Positions 11,531 through 22,160 of a stretch of DNA of 64,000 bases are shown in pieces. The notes beneath the pieces were generated by a model that had not been told where the DNA came from, ran no database searches, and saw nothing but the letters and a program-made list of their open reading frames with translations. The stretch is from Xestospongia bergquistia. Taxonomy: Eukaryota > Porifera > Demospongiae > Haplosclerida > Petrosiidae. The stretch's first letter is position 1, and each line of letters starts with the position of its first letter. The translations under genes and the position numbers were made by a program. The stretch spans positions 22,596,249 to 22,660,248 of the forward strand of contig OZ014411.1 in assembly GCA_963965975.1 (NCBI GenBank), given 5' to 3'.

Positions 11531-11698
11531 TAGAAAAGTATATAGTTTGTCTAAAATTGTTTATATCTGAGAAAATGGGTGTAAATGATGTTTTTAGTTA
11601 CTGACTTACTGTTGGCTACAAAAGAAGAAACAGAAACTCAAAGAAATGCCCTTAACCTGTAAACTAGTCATCGGGCATTATTGTAGAATGGAATCCTA
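11531..11698. mobile_element. 158-bp insertion with 5-bp target repeat, type unknown
   Basis: Compared with 3860-3890 in block A copy 1, 158 bp (11536-11693) are extra here. They are flanked by the direct repeat tagaa at 11531-11535 and 11694-11698. The insert has no terminal inverted repeat and no TG...CA ends, so I cannot assign a class. Confidence 0.6.
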
Positions 11699-12334
11699 CA
11701 AAATATTGAGAAAATTCTATTGTGTCTTGGTTGAGATATTCATTGTTTTCTGCCAATACATTTTAGTGGACAATCCAGGCCACCCTTCATAGTTATTCGC
11801 TACCTATCACATGCCTGATAATTTACATTCAGATGTAGCCAGTGATAGAGTGTCATTGTAATTTAGTTTGGGCATGGTGTTAATGTAATGTCATTGGTAA
11901 CTAGTTAAACAGTGACAGTCAGTTTACTACAGTTTCATATAATGTTGACGTGTTAGTTAACGGTAGTTTGGATGTAACATAATAGATTACATTACATGTA
12001 CAGTATATGAAATATATTGTCTGTGCTACTTCCATTAGTAAAATATAATAATTACATAAAGTAGTTTCTCTCATCAATCATTTCTCAAATTTCAGCAATT
12101 ATGTTCATACAAAATAGACTATTGTCATTAAAATTATAATTTTGAAGTATTTTAACATTGCTTAAATGCTAAATGAAAACTTACAAATACAAATTCAAAG
12201 TACAAGTTATTGCAGTTTCTTCCTCCTTGATTGATATATATGTCACTACATTGTTGAGGGGGTATCCTATCTCTCATTTAAATAAGGTAGCTTAATTTTG
12301 GATTATACTGAAAAATAATTTATAATTCAAGAAT

Positions 12335-12640
12335 ATCACAGGGAAAAATGAAGGCTATACTGATACAGGGTAGATACCTGTCATTTACAGGAAATGACAT
12401 ATGTGACTTGTGATTTCGTGATACAGTTAATTTTAGAATTTCCTGTATTATTTCCTACCACAGGATAGGCAGAAATATCCAGTTGAATTTCTTGCACATG
12501 TATGACATACTAATTGATGAGATTTCCTAAATACATGACTTTTGATGAATTCTGAAGAATATCAACTAGATGAAAAATACTGAAATTGTTTAAACTCAAA
12601 TATATATATTTTTTAATTCAATGATAATGTCATAATAGTA
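12335..12640. other. Left part of the insert in block 2, no gene
   Basis: Duplication homology ends at about 12334. The following sequence begins cacagggaaaaatgaagg at 12337, a CACAG start that would suit a CACTA-type transposon end. No matching right end was found. Confidence 0.4.
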
Positions 12641-14077
12641 TTAGTTAAGACACCACTGTGGTATGTTTTTGTCCTTAGGTTGAGCACGTTTAGATTCACA
12701 TCCAACAATTCTCTTTTTAGCTTGTCGAAGTGCTTGAGGACTCTTCTCACTTTGACATTCTTCAGTCAACTCATCAATAAACTTGTTATAATGGTTTGAT
12801 TGCCATGGTAGTGGATGGATGATTAGTACATCCTCTCCAGTTTCATCATCAACAGCACTTTCCTCGCTTGACATTAAGTCCATCACTAGAACATCTTCCC
12901 ACATCTTCTTGTCTTCATCACTACTCGTTTTCATTCTTGCTAGTGCAGATTTGCGGTCACAAATTTTCTAAAGAAAACATAATAAAAATCAAAAGGTTAA
13001 TATTTTATCCAGTTCAATCGCTCATGCTTTCTTCTTCTAATCTTAACAGTGACATCTTTACCTCGCCTTTTAGCAGACTGTAAATCACACAGTGACCGGT
13101 AATAGGTGTATGCTGCATCTGTTATGACCACAAATAATCAAATGTTATAATTTTGTTTACCTCGAATATGCTGTGCAAGGAAAGTAGGATTCAGCCCTCT
13201 TACTTCAGATACTAATCTACTAACAACGCCTTGATTACAAGCATCCTTAAACGTTGTTCTAAATTAACAAAAGTAATTATTATTATTTAGATATCGTTAA
13301 ACAAACCCAGGAGAAATGAACCATCCATTAAAATCATCTTCTTTAAGTAGAGTTTTATAAACATTACGGACTTCACGCTGTAAGAAAAAATCAATTAATT
13401 AATTTTAACTGGTATTTAATTTAATGAATTACCCAAAACCACAAACATTTGCAAAATTTAGTATCCCTTTAAAAAAGTTACCTTAAGGTATTTATAATAA
13501 TTTTATATCTTACTCAAATTTTAAAAGGTATTGACTTGCTCCTTGATTTCTTAATTGAGCTATCACTTGATGTACCAGATTTATCTTGCACAAGCATCTT
13601 TTCTATACTAATAAGTCTCTTCTCATTATTAGCAATACGTGGTAATAGAAGTTGTAATAGTTCATTGTTCTTTTGAATTTCTTTAAGCACTCCTTGATTA
13701 GAGTCCACATTTGACCTGTTTGTAGGGGTAACTGAACCTGAAGAAGATGGTGAGATTGACATTGAATGCCTTTTTGAATTTGTAAGTGTAGGTAATGGTG
13801 GTTTGCTGACAGATTTTCCTATATTTTTACTTAATGGCCGTTTTGGAGTAGATGTATTCAAAGCATTTGTGGGTTTTGAAGAATTTTTAAGAGCCTTAAG
13901 ACAGTTATCACTGGTAGATTCAATATCAGAACTAGTATCTGAATCACTTGTAGCAATGATGTACTTCCTTCCGTTGTACGTTACATTTGGCCCATATTTA
14001 GTTTGTAATTGTTCCACAGTTTCCAATGTCTCCACTTCTGAAAACAACTCTTCGCCACTGTTGTAACCATCAGCCAT
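12641..14077 (-). CDS. Spliced gene with C14orf93-like C-terminal module
   Basis: Five exons read on the minus strand: 14077-13514, 13377-13307, 13258-13161, 13118-13048 and 12967-12641. All have GT-AG borders and matching phases and total about 376 residues. The N-terminal exon starts MADGYNSGEELF and is rich in Ser, Thr and Asp, then basic. It ends with a likely coiled coil (EIQKNNELLQLLLPRI). The last exon has MSSEESAVDDETGEDV, a PLPWQS box, SPQALRQAKKR and a CESKRAQP tail. That order resembles the C-terminal module of C14orf93-like proteins and of multicopy relatives in invertebrates (recalled, not searched). Odd: the last codon of exon 1 before the GTAAG donor reads TGA in frame, so this copy may be disabled or use another donor. 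It starts 146 bp from a divergent transposase fragment, so it may be a transposon passenger or accessory gene. Confidence 0.6.
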
Positions 14078-14222
14078 GATATCAGTATATCTAGATCTTG
14101 CTAGATAAATTAATAAGTAAATAAAGAACTAACTTGACTTTTCACAAAATACCTGGAATCAACGGAAAAACTCAACATGTGCTTTTATCACTCCTCCCAT
14201 ATTAATTGATTGATTAATGCAC

Positions 14223-15235
14223 ATGGCTAAAAGAAAAATCCGTGATTTCTTGACTGCAAACGAGAGCAAGCCAAAGAAGAAAAAATTGGATTCTATGTTC
14301 TGCCCCATTGTAATGAGGAAGTTGCTTTAAGGACATATCTGAGGCATAAACAATTGTATTTTGAAAAGGAATCCTCTTCTTGGAATTGCAATTCTAGATC
14401 TGGTATGTTGTTTATTACTACAATCTACTTGCATTAATTTGTGAAATATCCAGTATATTTTCATGTGTATTATACTTACTTTTTGTAGAATTAGTTATGG
14501 AATCTAGTGGTGTTGATGAAACGATCACAATCAGTAGTTTTCCAAAGTTGCCTATCTCATTAAGACACTCAAATGAAGTACTTCCTGAACTAAACGATCC
14601 AGTAACTACATTAGATACTGACAGTGAAGACTCAGAAAGTAAGCTGATTCATTTATATATAATTGTATGACACAAAATTAATTTTTTCAGGTGTTAGTAT
14701 TACTCCAGAGGAATTCTGGGAGAGTGATGATAGTGATAATGATCTATTTGTCGACATGGATCTTCCATCCATACCTACTCCAGCAACTCAAAATACTGTT
14801 GTACAGTCTTTGACAACATGGGTAATTGGAATACTATTGAAGGTACAATCACTACATATCTGATGGTGCAATGTCTGTTTTTCTCAAATTTCTTTTTGTA
14901 CTGTTTATGGTTATTGGAAAGTTGTCAGGAAAAAAGTATATATTACCTATTATTCCCACATCACTTCATAATCTCAAGAAAAATGCCGGAATAACAAAAA
15001 CATTTGAAATATACAATGTGTGCATGAAGTGTGATCATATGTATCATCAAAAAGCTATCCCTCCAACTCGCAATGCTCATTCATAGAATTTCCTCGCCAT
15101 CCGTTAGAACGGTATAGACAAGAGTGTAAACAATCATTAGTAAAGGTAGTAAACCTTAAGTCTGGTAAAAAGATTCATTATCCATTAAAGACGTTTTGCT
15201 ATCAAAAACTTGAGCTTAATCTTCAGAAGGTTTTT
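14223..15235 (+). mobile_element. tnp2/CACTA-like transposase, broken 5' part
   Basis: From the ATG at 14223 the first exon encodes MAKRKIRDFL, a run of lysines, and a zinc-finger start in which a missing base in the CPHC box shifts the frame. The restored reading direction continues ALRTYLRHKQ. Later pieces are at about 14490-14640, 14691-14842 (EFWESDDSDNDLF) and 14900-15235. The last shows VCMKCDHMYH, then FPRHPLERYRQEC and KTFCYQKLELNLQ. This series of an N-terminal finger, an acidic linker, a CxxC finger and an R..C segment matches the front part of tnp2/DUF4218-type transposases known from sponges and cnidarians. The catalytic half is missing. Frameshifts and stops make it non-functional. 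Confidence 0.6.
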
Positions 15236-15956
15236 TCGCGTTCACTTTTTTTAACCTTTTGTAATTTGACTAAAACTATATACTGCTCTTTTAATTATCA
15301 ATAAATCATGTTCCAATGTAACTCTCCATTTCCTTCTTTTGTTCATCATCTGTAACAGTTTTCTGTTATCTATCCAGAAATAATGCTATTTTTTGTTTCT
15401 ACTTTATGTAATCTTTATTTTTAACTATGTATAGATGATGTTTAAAGATGTTTAAGCTAAATCTTAATAATGCATGAGGTACATTGCTTCTTATTTCCAA
15501 CTTATCAGTCTCCTTTTCAAAATGTCTCCAGATTTACAATGATATAAATTATATTTCATGTGAAAAAGAGCAATAAAACCCTTTAATATAGTAATTGAGG
15601 CTTGGCATTACAGTGTCAATGTAAGAGTATAGCTACTTCTCAAAGAAAATTCTTGTAGGTACTCACATGCAGTTCAGTGTTTGGTTTTAGTAATAATAGA
15701 ATAATGTTGTGTCTTTCTAATTCATATGTCTGTTATTCTTCTTGTGACAAGGGTCTCAGATACATATATATTTCACTCAAGATGTGATATAATAACATAA
15801 TCAACACTCTTGAGAGAGAGAGAAAGAGAGAGAGAGGATATAACACATTAGAAATGGAGACAATCAATTCTTCTTACCCACACATAAGTCTCCAATATTA
15901 TTGAAGTTAATGTTAGCTTTTGCTCATTGAAAGATTGTCCATTATCCTCTACATAG
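15236..15956. other. No gene; end of insert and start of block B copy 2
   Basis: AT-rich with no exon visible. A GA-rich microsatellite lies at 15812-15837. Duplication homology with 8842 onward starts at about 15878. Confidence 0.55.
15812..15837. repeat. GA-rich microsatellite
   Basis: A run of GA dinucleotides with one AA interruption, just left of the block B boundary. Confidence 0.9.
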
Positions 15957-16156
15957 GCAAATTATCGCAAGAATGATCCTGTGTGTGTCTTAATTAAAAG
16001 TTAAAGAACTCTATTGTGAACTTAATTTAAAGGAATTATGTCATCAATAGTTACAAACAACTCATGTATCTCATTGAGAATGAAGTAAAGGAGACACAAT
16101 TACCTCCTGGTATGTTCCAAGAGTTTGCTGACAGGATTTACAAGAGAAAGAAGTAG
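15957..16156 (+). pseudogene. Dead copy of the last FDPS exon
   Basis: Homologous to 8924-9130, including the final [20 protein letters not shown] and a TAG stop. It is frameshifted near 15990-16005 and lacks about 11 bp at the YHQYEEG position. No upstream FDPS exons remain within 4 kb, so it cannot be expressed as enzyme. Confidence 0.92.
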
Positions 16157-16346
16157 ACTTTTCAAAGATTGCTATGATTATTACTATTTATTATTATAGA
16201 ATTATTTCTCATTTGTGATAACTAATAAATGAAATTTCACTTGTTGCTAGAACTTAATTACTAGTTCTAAAGCAGTCGATTAAAAGTACACACCAAATGT
16301 GTATATACATAATATATATATATATATATATTATGTGTATACACAT

Positions 16347-16507
16347 TTGGATCACAACTATTAACACTTCCACATTCACTGTCAGCATTTAATTAAATTA
16401 CAACTGACAGGTAATTACAATAATTACACACACATATATGTATACAATGATAATATATATGTATGTATATATGTATATGTATATGTATATATATATACAA
16501 AATATTG

Positions 16508-16540
<33 letters not shown>

Positions 16541-16551
16541 GCACACATATA

Positions 16552-16595
<44 letters not shown>

Positions 16596-16601
16596 CAATA
16601 T

Positions 16602-16649
<48 letters not shown>

Positions 16650-16778
16650 CATACTTATATATACATATATATTATCATTGTATACATATATGTGTGTGTA
16701 ATTATTGTAATTACCTGTCAGTGGTAATTTAATTAAATGCTGACAGTGAACGTGGAAGCGTTAATAGTTGTGATCCAA
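16347..16778. repeat. About 430-bp imperfect palindrome with microsatellite core
   Basis: The left arm starts ttggatcacaactattaaca at 16347 and its reverse complement ends at 16778. The arms stay complementary through the tttaattaaat, gtaattacaataatt and tgtatacaatgataata segments. About 140-150 bp on each side pair with few mismatches. The centre (about 16500-16630) is built of TA and TG/CA dinucleotide runs. In block B copy 1 only the right-arm sequence exists (9330-9415), so the left arm is an inverted duplication specific to this copy. Long open frames here on both strands are dinucleotide artefacts. Confidence 0.88.
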
Positions 16779-16791
16779 GGTATTGTCAAGT

Positions 16792-17376
16792 ATGGGTCAA
16801 TCTTTTGGATTATCATTTCATCCACTTGTTGATGATCCAGATCAACAGAAATCTCCTAAAGAAAAGTACCTTGACAAGTTTAAAGAGTTCTGGGATTGCA
16901 ATTTACCACTTATCTCTAAAATAACTGAGACAACATGGTACGGACAAATGGTGAGCAATTCCAATAATGATCGTGGTATGGCTTTTAAAAACGTCGAATT
17001 TGAAAACTGTGGGTTTGTTGTCGTTCTTTCAGCAAATAAAGTACCATCTCAAGATAATTTTGTTTATGTAGAATTAAAGTGTTGTCCTTTGCCATTACAA
17101 AGAAAGTTTGTAGTTGAGGATGACGTTATTAACGTTACAATGTCTGCTAAAGACATTTTTCTCCATGTCTGGGACAGTCTGGAAGAGACTGGTGTTCTTC
17201 AGAACTATAAGTTGCATTGCCTTCCTTTCTCTACTAGTTTGCTTACGAAATTTGGTAGCAGTATTGATAGCCAAGCACTTGGACAGCTACCTACTGTTGA
17301 ATATAATCAAGAATTATCTTCATTGACGAGACCCATGACTTTGTGCTCAAAAGTTGAAGCAATAGATGAAGAATAA
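16792..17376 (+). CDS. Unknown 194-residue protein, MGQSFG family
   Basis: I do not recognise this gene. It is a single open exon of 194 codons. I chose the ATG at 16792, which gives MGQSFGLSF, because frames further upstream have no ATG. A glycine at position 2 with Ser at 5 would allow N-myristoylation (inferred). The protein is acidic overall, with a hydrophobic strand CGFVVVLSANKV and a motif VELKCCPLPLQRKFVV in the middle, and a DEE end. No signal peptide or transmembrane helix is evident. It lies 14 bp after a 430-bp palindrome, which replaces its ancestral upstream region, and 378 bp before the forkhead gene. The paralogue at 9435 is gutted, so this is the only intact copy here. Confidence 0.7.
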   Translation: MGQSFGLSFHPLVDDPDQQKSPKEKYLDKFKEFWDCNLPLISKITETTWYGQMVSNSNNDRGMAFKNVEFENCGFVVVLSANKVPSQDNFVYVELKCCPLPLQRKFVVEDDVINVTMSAKDIFLHVWDSLEETGVLQNYKLHCLPFSTSLLTKFGSSIDSQALGQLPTVEYNQELSSLTRPMTLCSKVEAIDEE

Positions 17377-17754
17377 CCCCAAATATATAACTTATAAGTA
17401 TATTTTATATTATTGATACATTCATATGTAACTCTCATTATTTGGTTGACGAGTTGTTTTTGAATGTTTTACACAATAAAAAGTAAACCTACGCGAAATC
17501 AATTGCCCTTAAATTTATCAGTCAAATTGTATCTGAATTTATTATAATCCACAGTTATTGGCTCATATATTAAGCAGAATACATCATAGATATTGCTACT
17601 AATTGTCAATGTATCTGTGGTTCGAACATTCACTTATAATGAATCGGCATGAAAATTTAAACTTTGACCTTTGCTATAGTAACGTATCGCAAAAAATGCT
17701 ATTCCTGTTTTCAAATTTGAAATCACTGTATCTAGTGTTCACGTTCGTTTTGGC
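17377..17754. other. Intergenic region, probable FoxN promoter region
   Basis: No gene seen. An aataaa signal at about 17475-17480 could serve the gene at 16792. No clear TATA box stands before the forkhead gene start. Confidence 0.45.
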
Positions 17755-20273
17755 ATGTCAGAGGAACTCACAAATTTAGATTGGCTTTCGACTATTAAAA
17801 CATCATCATCATTAAAAAATCCCACAGTGAATGTTGATGATAGTACAAAATTATGCAAAGGAGGAAGACCTAAAAAATTATCGCACTACCAACAACAACC
17901 TACTCAAACTTGTATTTCATCTTCAAAGGATACTATTACTATTACTGGAATAAAGGACGCACATCATCCTTTAAGTGTCAGTGAGGCTAGAAGGAGAGCA
18001 AATCCAAGTTCGTCGATTGAGAGGCATTCTCTCTATAGTCGGCCACCTTGTTCATATTCCTGTCTTATTGCTATGGCTTTAAAAGCTTCTTCAACAGGAT
18101 ATTTACCTGTCCATGAAATTTATCGATTTGTTGAGTATGTATCTATCTTGTACAAGTACTACATTATATAATTGTGTATAATTTTTACTGATGTGTCATT
18201 ATAGTATTGTTTCCTTTTGGTTATTTTATTGTTAGGCGAGAATATCCATTTTTCAGGACAGCACCAGAAGGATGGAAAGTGTGTGCTATCATCATCTGAT
18301 GTATGTTTTATATAATTGTATTATTCTCTAGAATTCCATTCGTCATAATCTTTCTATGAATCAAAACTTTATGAAATTACCAAGACCAGATTTATTCCAG
18401 CTCAAGAAGGGATTTCTTTGGACTTTTAATCCGACTAGACGACATGCTCTTGAACTTGAAATAGAAAGAGCATTAAAAAGAATGGGTAGACATGTGATTG
18501 AAATAAGCCATCCTAAAGGTTTATATTATTATATTTACATTCACACAATGACAGACACTAAGGCATATGCTTAATTGAAAAAGCTGAAATAAAGCTGTTA
18601 CATTAATTATGATTCATTGTATTACTTTATGTACTACTATGATCAATAATAGTTTTTCTTAATCTATTACTATATAGAACAGTCAAAGAAAGGAAGCACA
18701 ATTTCAATACAAGACTTGGAGACAGAATCATCATCAGAAAGAATGCTAACTTCTAGTGATCATTTATTAACAGATGATCCACCACCTCCTCCCTCATCAC
18801 CTGCTGTACCAAAAACTATCAATGATCAAACCAGAGAAGGGCTTGAAAAATTAAACTTCATAGCTGGAGTAATGACTGAGATGAAATTATCATTTGTGAG
18901 TTAATTACAACTATAGATGTACTAAACATTGATTTCATGAACAGAACAGAGATAGTGGTCATACTGACATCAGTTCTCTAATTCAGAACAACTGCAATCA
19001 TATGTATCACAATCCAATGTAAGTGAAGTTAACTTATCCAGGTTATGTCTAGCTGATAAAGTGCATTAATAAAGGGATTGTTTTAATACAAACTTATTAC
19101 TAGTTGCATTGATAAAATCATTTCAGGATTAGGAAATTTCCATAAGCTTGTTACCCCTGCTACCCAGAGCAAGTGTAAGGGTTACAGTACTTGCTTTGTG
19201 TGCGTGTCTGTAGTAGCCAGTGGACTTTGAACTGCTCTAACTTGGCAATGATATCCTCTACAGATACAAAACTTGGCAGACAGATGACAAAAAGTTCTAA
19301 ACTATCAACTCTTTCTAGTTAATTCCTAGCAATCAAACTGATACAACAGTGTTAATGCTTTCTTGTACATTTTATAGGGAAAGATTTATACCACTGAATG
19401 TTTTCAAGGGTATGTCTGACAAAGCTAGGCAGTCCCTTACTTCCATTCCCAATTACACTATTGATCAACATGGTATGACAAAGAAAGTGTTGTTAGAAGG
19501 AAATGGTCGTCTCATTATTGACCCTATTAGTCACTATCAGTCTGAAAATTCAAGTTCTATCTCAGACACTTCTAGTGCACACTCACTTGAACCCTATGAA
19601 TGGGTAGAGTCACAATGTACAGTATCAGATCATCATTCATTTACTGAGCAATATTATGACAATAGTGAAAATCTGCCATCAGCTAAGAAACAAAAAACAA
19701 CTCAATTTGTTGATTCAACTACAACATTTAGAACTATTGAAAATGACGATAAGGTAGCTACAACACCAGATTGTAGATATACATTGTATCAGGGGAATTA
19801 CCTAAGTGAGAAAACAACTAATGACATACATGTTGACATTGACAAAGAAGATAGTGAAAGAAGAGGTATAATAATCATAATACAAATAATGTACAATTGT
19901 TCCACTTGAAATAATACACTGATTGATATAGATATGCAATCAAATGGCAGTATAATCAGTCCTATCTATACTGTTCTTTCTACTAATGAAAACTCACTAG
20001 AGATATCACAAGCTACAGTGTCACCTTCTGTCAGCTCAAGTTCATCGTATTACTCACTATCTGATTGCGTACATCATTCTATGTCAGATGACATCAATGA
20101 ACATGAAGTAAATAAGCACTATGTTTTACATGTATAATTATAACATTTCTTGTTGTTGTCAACTATAGTTGTCATCATTGTCAATACCAGTAAACTTGTG
20201 CACTTCAAACAGTCTACCTTTTTCACATTGGGATACCTCCTTAGAATCTCTTGAGTTAAGGAAGTTAACATAA
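17755..20273 (+). CDS. Forkhead transcription factor, FoxN1/4 type
   Basis: A DNA-binding nuclear transcription factor. Eight exons: 17755-18134, 18236-18278, 18332-18518, 18678-18895, 18945-19018, 19378-19865, 19932-20107 and 20169-20273. All have GT-AG introns and phases that keep one frame of about 556 residues. The forkhead domain spans about residues 95-180: SYSCLIAMALKASSTGYLPV, EIYRFVEREYPFF, RTAPEGWKNSIRHNLSMN, then KKGFLWTFNPTRR. The TAPEGWKNSIRHNLS and KGFLW.NP pattern is that of the FoxN1/4 group. The usual aromatic residue in the PPYSYS start is Cys here (RPPCSYS). The N-terminus carries a GRPKKL basic motif resembling an AT hook. The long C-terminal region is Ser/Thr rich with acidic patches (DIDKEDSE) and a PPPPPSSP run, consistent with transactivation. 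It appears intact; the start is the only ATG before the domain with an open frame. Confidence 0.9.
19019..19377. other. FoxN intron 5, the longest intron of this gene
   Basis: A 359-bp intron. Its middle (about 19150-19300) is richer in G and C than its surroundings and may be a fragment of a dispersed repeat. I saw no second copy in the window. Confidence 0.4.
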
Positions 20274-21408
20274 TAACCACGGTCATCATTATCAGTTCTG
20301 TAGTGAGCATTAAAATTGTTAAAGACTTCTGTTATTTATGTTAAAAAATGTACTATTTTAAAGTTATTAGTAATAATTATAAATATAGTGAGACAAAGAC
20401 TTCTTTTAAAACTGAATGGCATAACCTATTTCTTAACTAATCCATGTATATACCAGCACTATAATGTTCTATACACTTATAATCTTCATGGACAAGACTT
20501 GTGTATTATGAGAACTGATAATTAGCAAATTATTTGCATCATAATTTATTTATTGTACATGTAGTTCATTCACTATTATCAACTAAGGTGTATGTTAGTT
20601 TGTCTACAGATAACTTCAATATCATTGTTAGTCCATTATGAGTCCACAGTCTGTTAAACAATACTATTAACAGAATGCTCATATACAGATAGACACATTT
20701 ATTGGTCTAGGCAGTGTAATTAAATTATGATTACAAAATTAATGAATTAACCATTATTATTATTTTCTCTTCTTCAAGTTCAGAGTAGGAATATGAGATC
20801 CTAATAATGAAAGGGAAATATTAAATGTATTTCAATACTGTAGTTACAATAAAGCACATCATATTACACACTAATGAATAAGACATAAGTGAACAATGAA
20901 AATTTAAAAAATTATGTAGATATGACTCCAAACATGATTAGAGTAAAAATGACAGCATAGAAATTTTTAGAAAATAGTCACACAATATAATTGTCAAGAT
21001 AATAAGAACATAACATGAGAACATATATACTCCACATAGCAAAACATTGTTTAAATGTGCATGAATGCAGCTGTAGGATTTTGCAGTGTCTCTATTAGTA
21101 ATCATTGCCATTGTTCAAAGTAGCCAAACTAACATGTACTTATCAACTGCTGCATTTGTCAGCTATAAACCTTTATACTTTTTGGCTGACTAATAATTTT
21201 ATTAACAGTTTATAAATAGTTTATAATATTAAGGTTACTACAAGTAATAGTATACTACATAAAACTATTTTTTTTACTGAATTATTAATAAGCGGTCTAA
21301 AGATTTTATGCACTGTTTTGAAGTACTAGCTATTAGTAATATTAGTGATACTTGAAAGCAATTTGCTGAATTTAATACTAGAATTGATACTAGATTGGAA
21401 GTCATTAT
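20274..21408. other. Intergenic, no gene recognised
   Basis: AT-rich sequence between the forkhead gene and the duplicated EF-hand array. Short open frames at 20119-20310 and 20316-20525 overlap forkhead exon 8 or lack features. I see nothing supported. Confidence 0.5.
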
Positions 21409-21723
21409 ATGCATAGAGCATGTAGAAAGCATAATTCAGATAGATCTACAAGGATGTATTACATTGATTTCATGACATATACTAATTACCAGCCAGGCGC
21501 TAAAGAACGAGTGAAGGAACTTGCTGATATGATTTTTCGTCTCATTGATGGTAATAATGATGGAGTTATTTCCTATAACAAGTTCTGTGAGTTTTATAAA
21601 GCAATGAATGCCAATCAGGAGTTAATTGACACACTTTTCAAACAAGCTGACACTAACAAGGATAGAGTCATTAATCATTTGGAATCACAAGAAATAAATG
21701 CCAAGTACTTTTTCTCAACCTAA
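21409..21723 (+). CDS. EF-hand half-gene 1 (EF3 and EF4 only)
   Basis: A 104-residue frame starting MHRACRKHNSD. From GAKERVKELADMIF on it matches the C-terminal half of the full EF-hand genes (26422, 36074, 47878, 58585). The first 35 residues are unrelated, so EF1 and EF2 have been replaced. The loop DGNNDGVISYNK has Lys at position 12 where full genes have Glu, which should weaken calcium binding. The last loop here is DTNKDRVINHLE, with Arg at the position-6 glycine. It may be a degenerate copy or a small two-hand protein; expression is unknown. Confidence 0.55.
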   Translation: MHRACRKHNSDRSTRMYYIDFMTYTNYQPGAKERVKELADMIFRLIDGNNDGVISYNKFCEFYKAMNANQELIDTLFKQADTNKDRVINHLESQEINAKYFFST

Positions 21724-21759
21724 CTCACATCAATTTGTACTGTATTAGAATAACTGGTA

Positions 21760-22160
21760 ACAACAATATTAAAGGCATAATAATTGTGCTTTTAGTTTGT
21801 AAACTATAAGCATGTAACTCTTCAAATATTAATTTGACTTGGCATTCTGTATTAACTATGTATTTTAATTTACTGTTAAAACATAACAAAAAACACAAGG
21901 TTAAAACTACCTGCAATGGTTGTATCAACTATACAATACAAATTGGTTATATTAACCTACATGTAATTGAAGTGACACTCCTGGGTAACTTTAACTAAAA
22001 TGGGTTAATGTAACTAAGTTGGTTGAAGTTACCATGTTGAGTGACTGTTACTATAAGTAGGTTAGGTAGTTTAACACCAAAATCAATGTAATCTAGTTAT
22101 TAAAACAAATTGGTAAAAGGGAGAAAAAGCAATATTAGTTTATATAACATAGTATTTTAG
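21760..22160 (+). repeat. Block also present inverted at 40692-41089
   Basis: This non-coding stretch, rich in gttaac/gtaactt motifs, follows the half-gene. It recurs in direct orientation after 49873 and partly after 43578, and in reverse orientation inside the multi-TM pseudogene at 40692-41089. Confidence 0.85.

Larger units (their letters stand above)
10020..12334. repeat. Segmental duplication block A, copy 2
   Basis: Colinear with 2290-4556. It differs by a 158-bp insertion (11536-11693), small deletions in the FDPS exon and a shorter TA run. Confidence 0.85.
15878..17377. repeat. Segmental duplication block B, copy 2
   Basis: Matches 8842-9737, plus the middle of the unknown gene that copy 1 lost and the palindrome at 16347-16778 that copy 1 lacks. 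Confidence 0.85.

Noticed and set aside
16393-16732. Several overlapping open frames of Tyr/Ile/Thr/Val repeats on both strands
   Set aside because: Produced by the TA and TG dinucleotide runs in the palindrome core.
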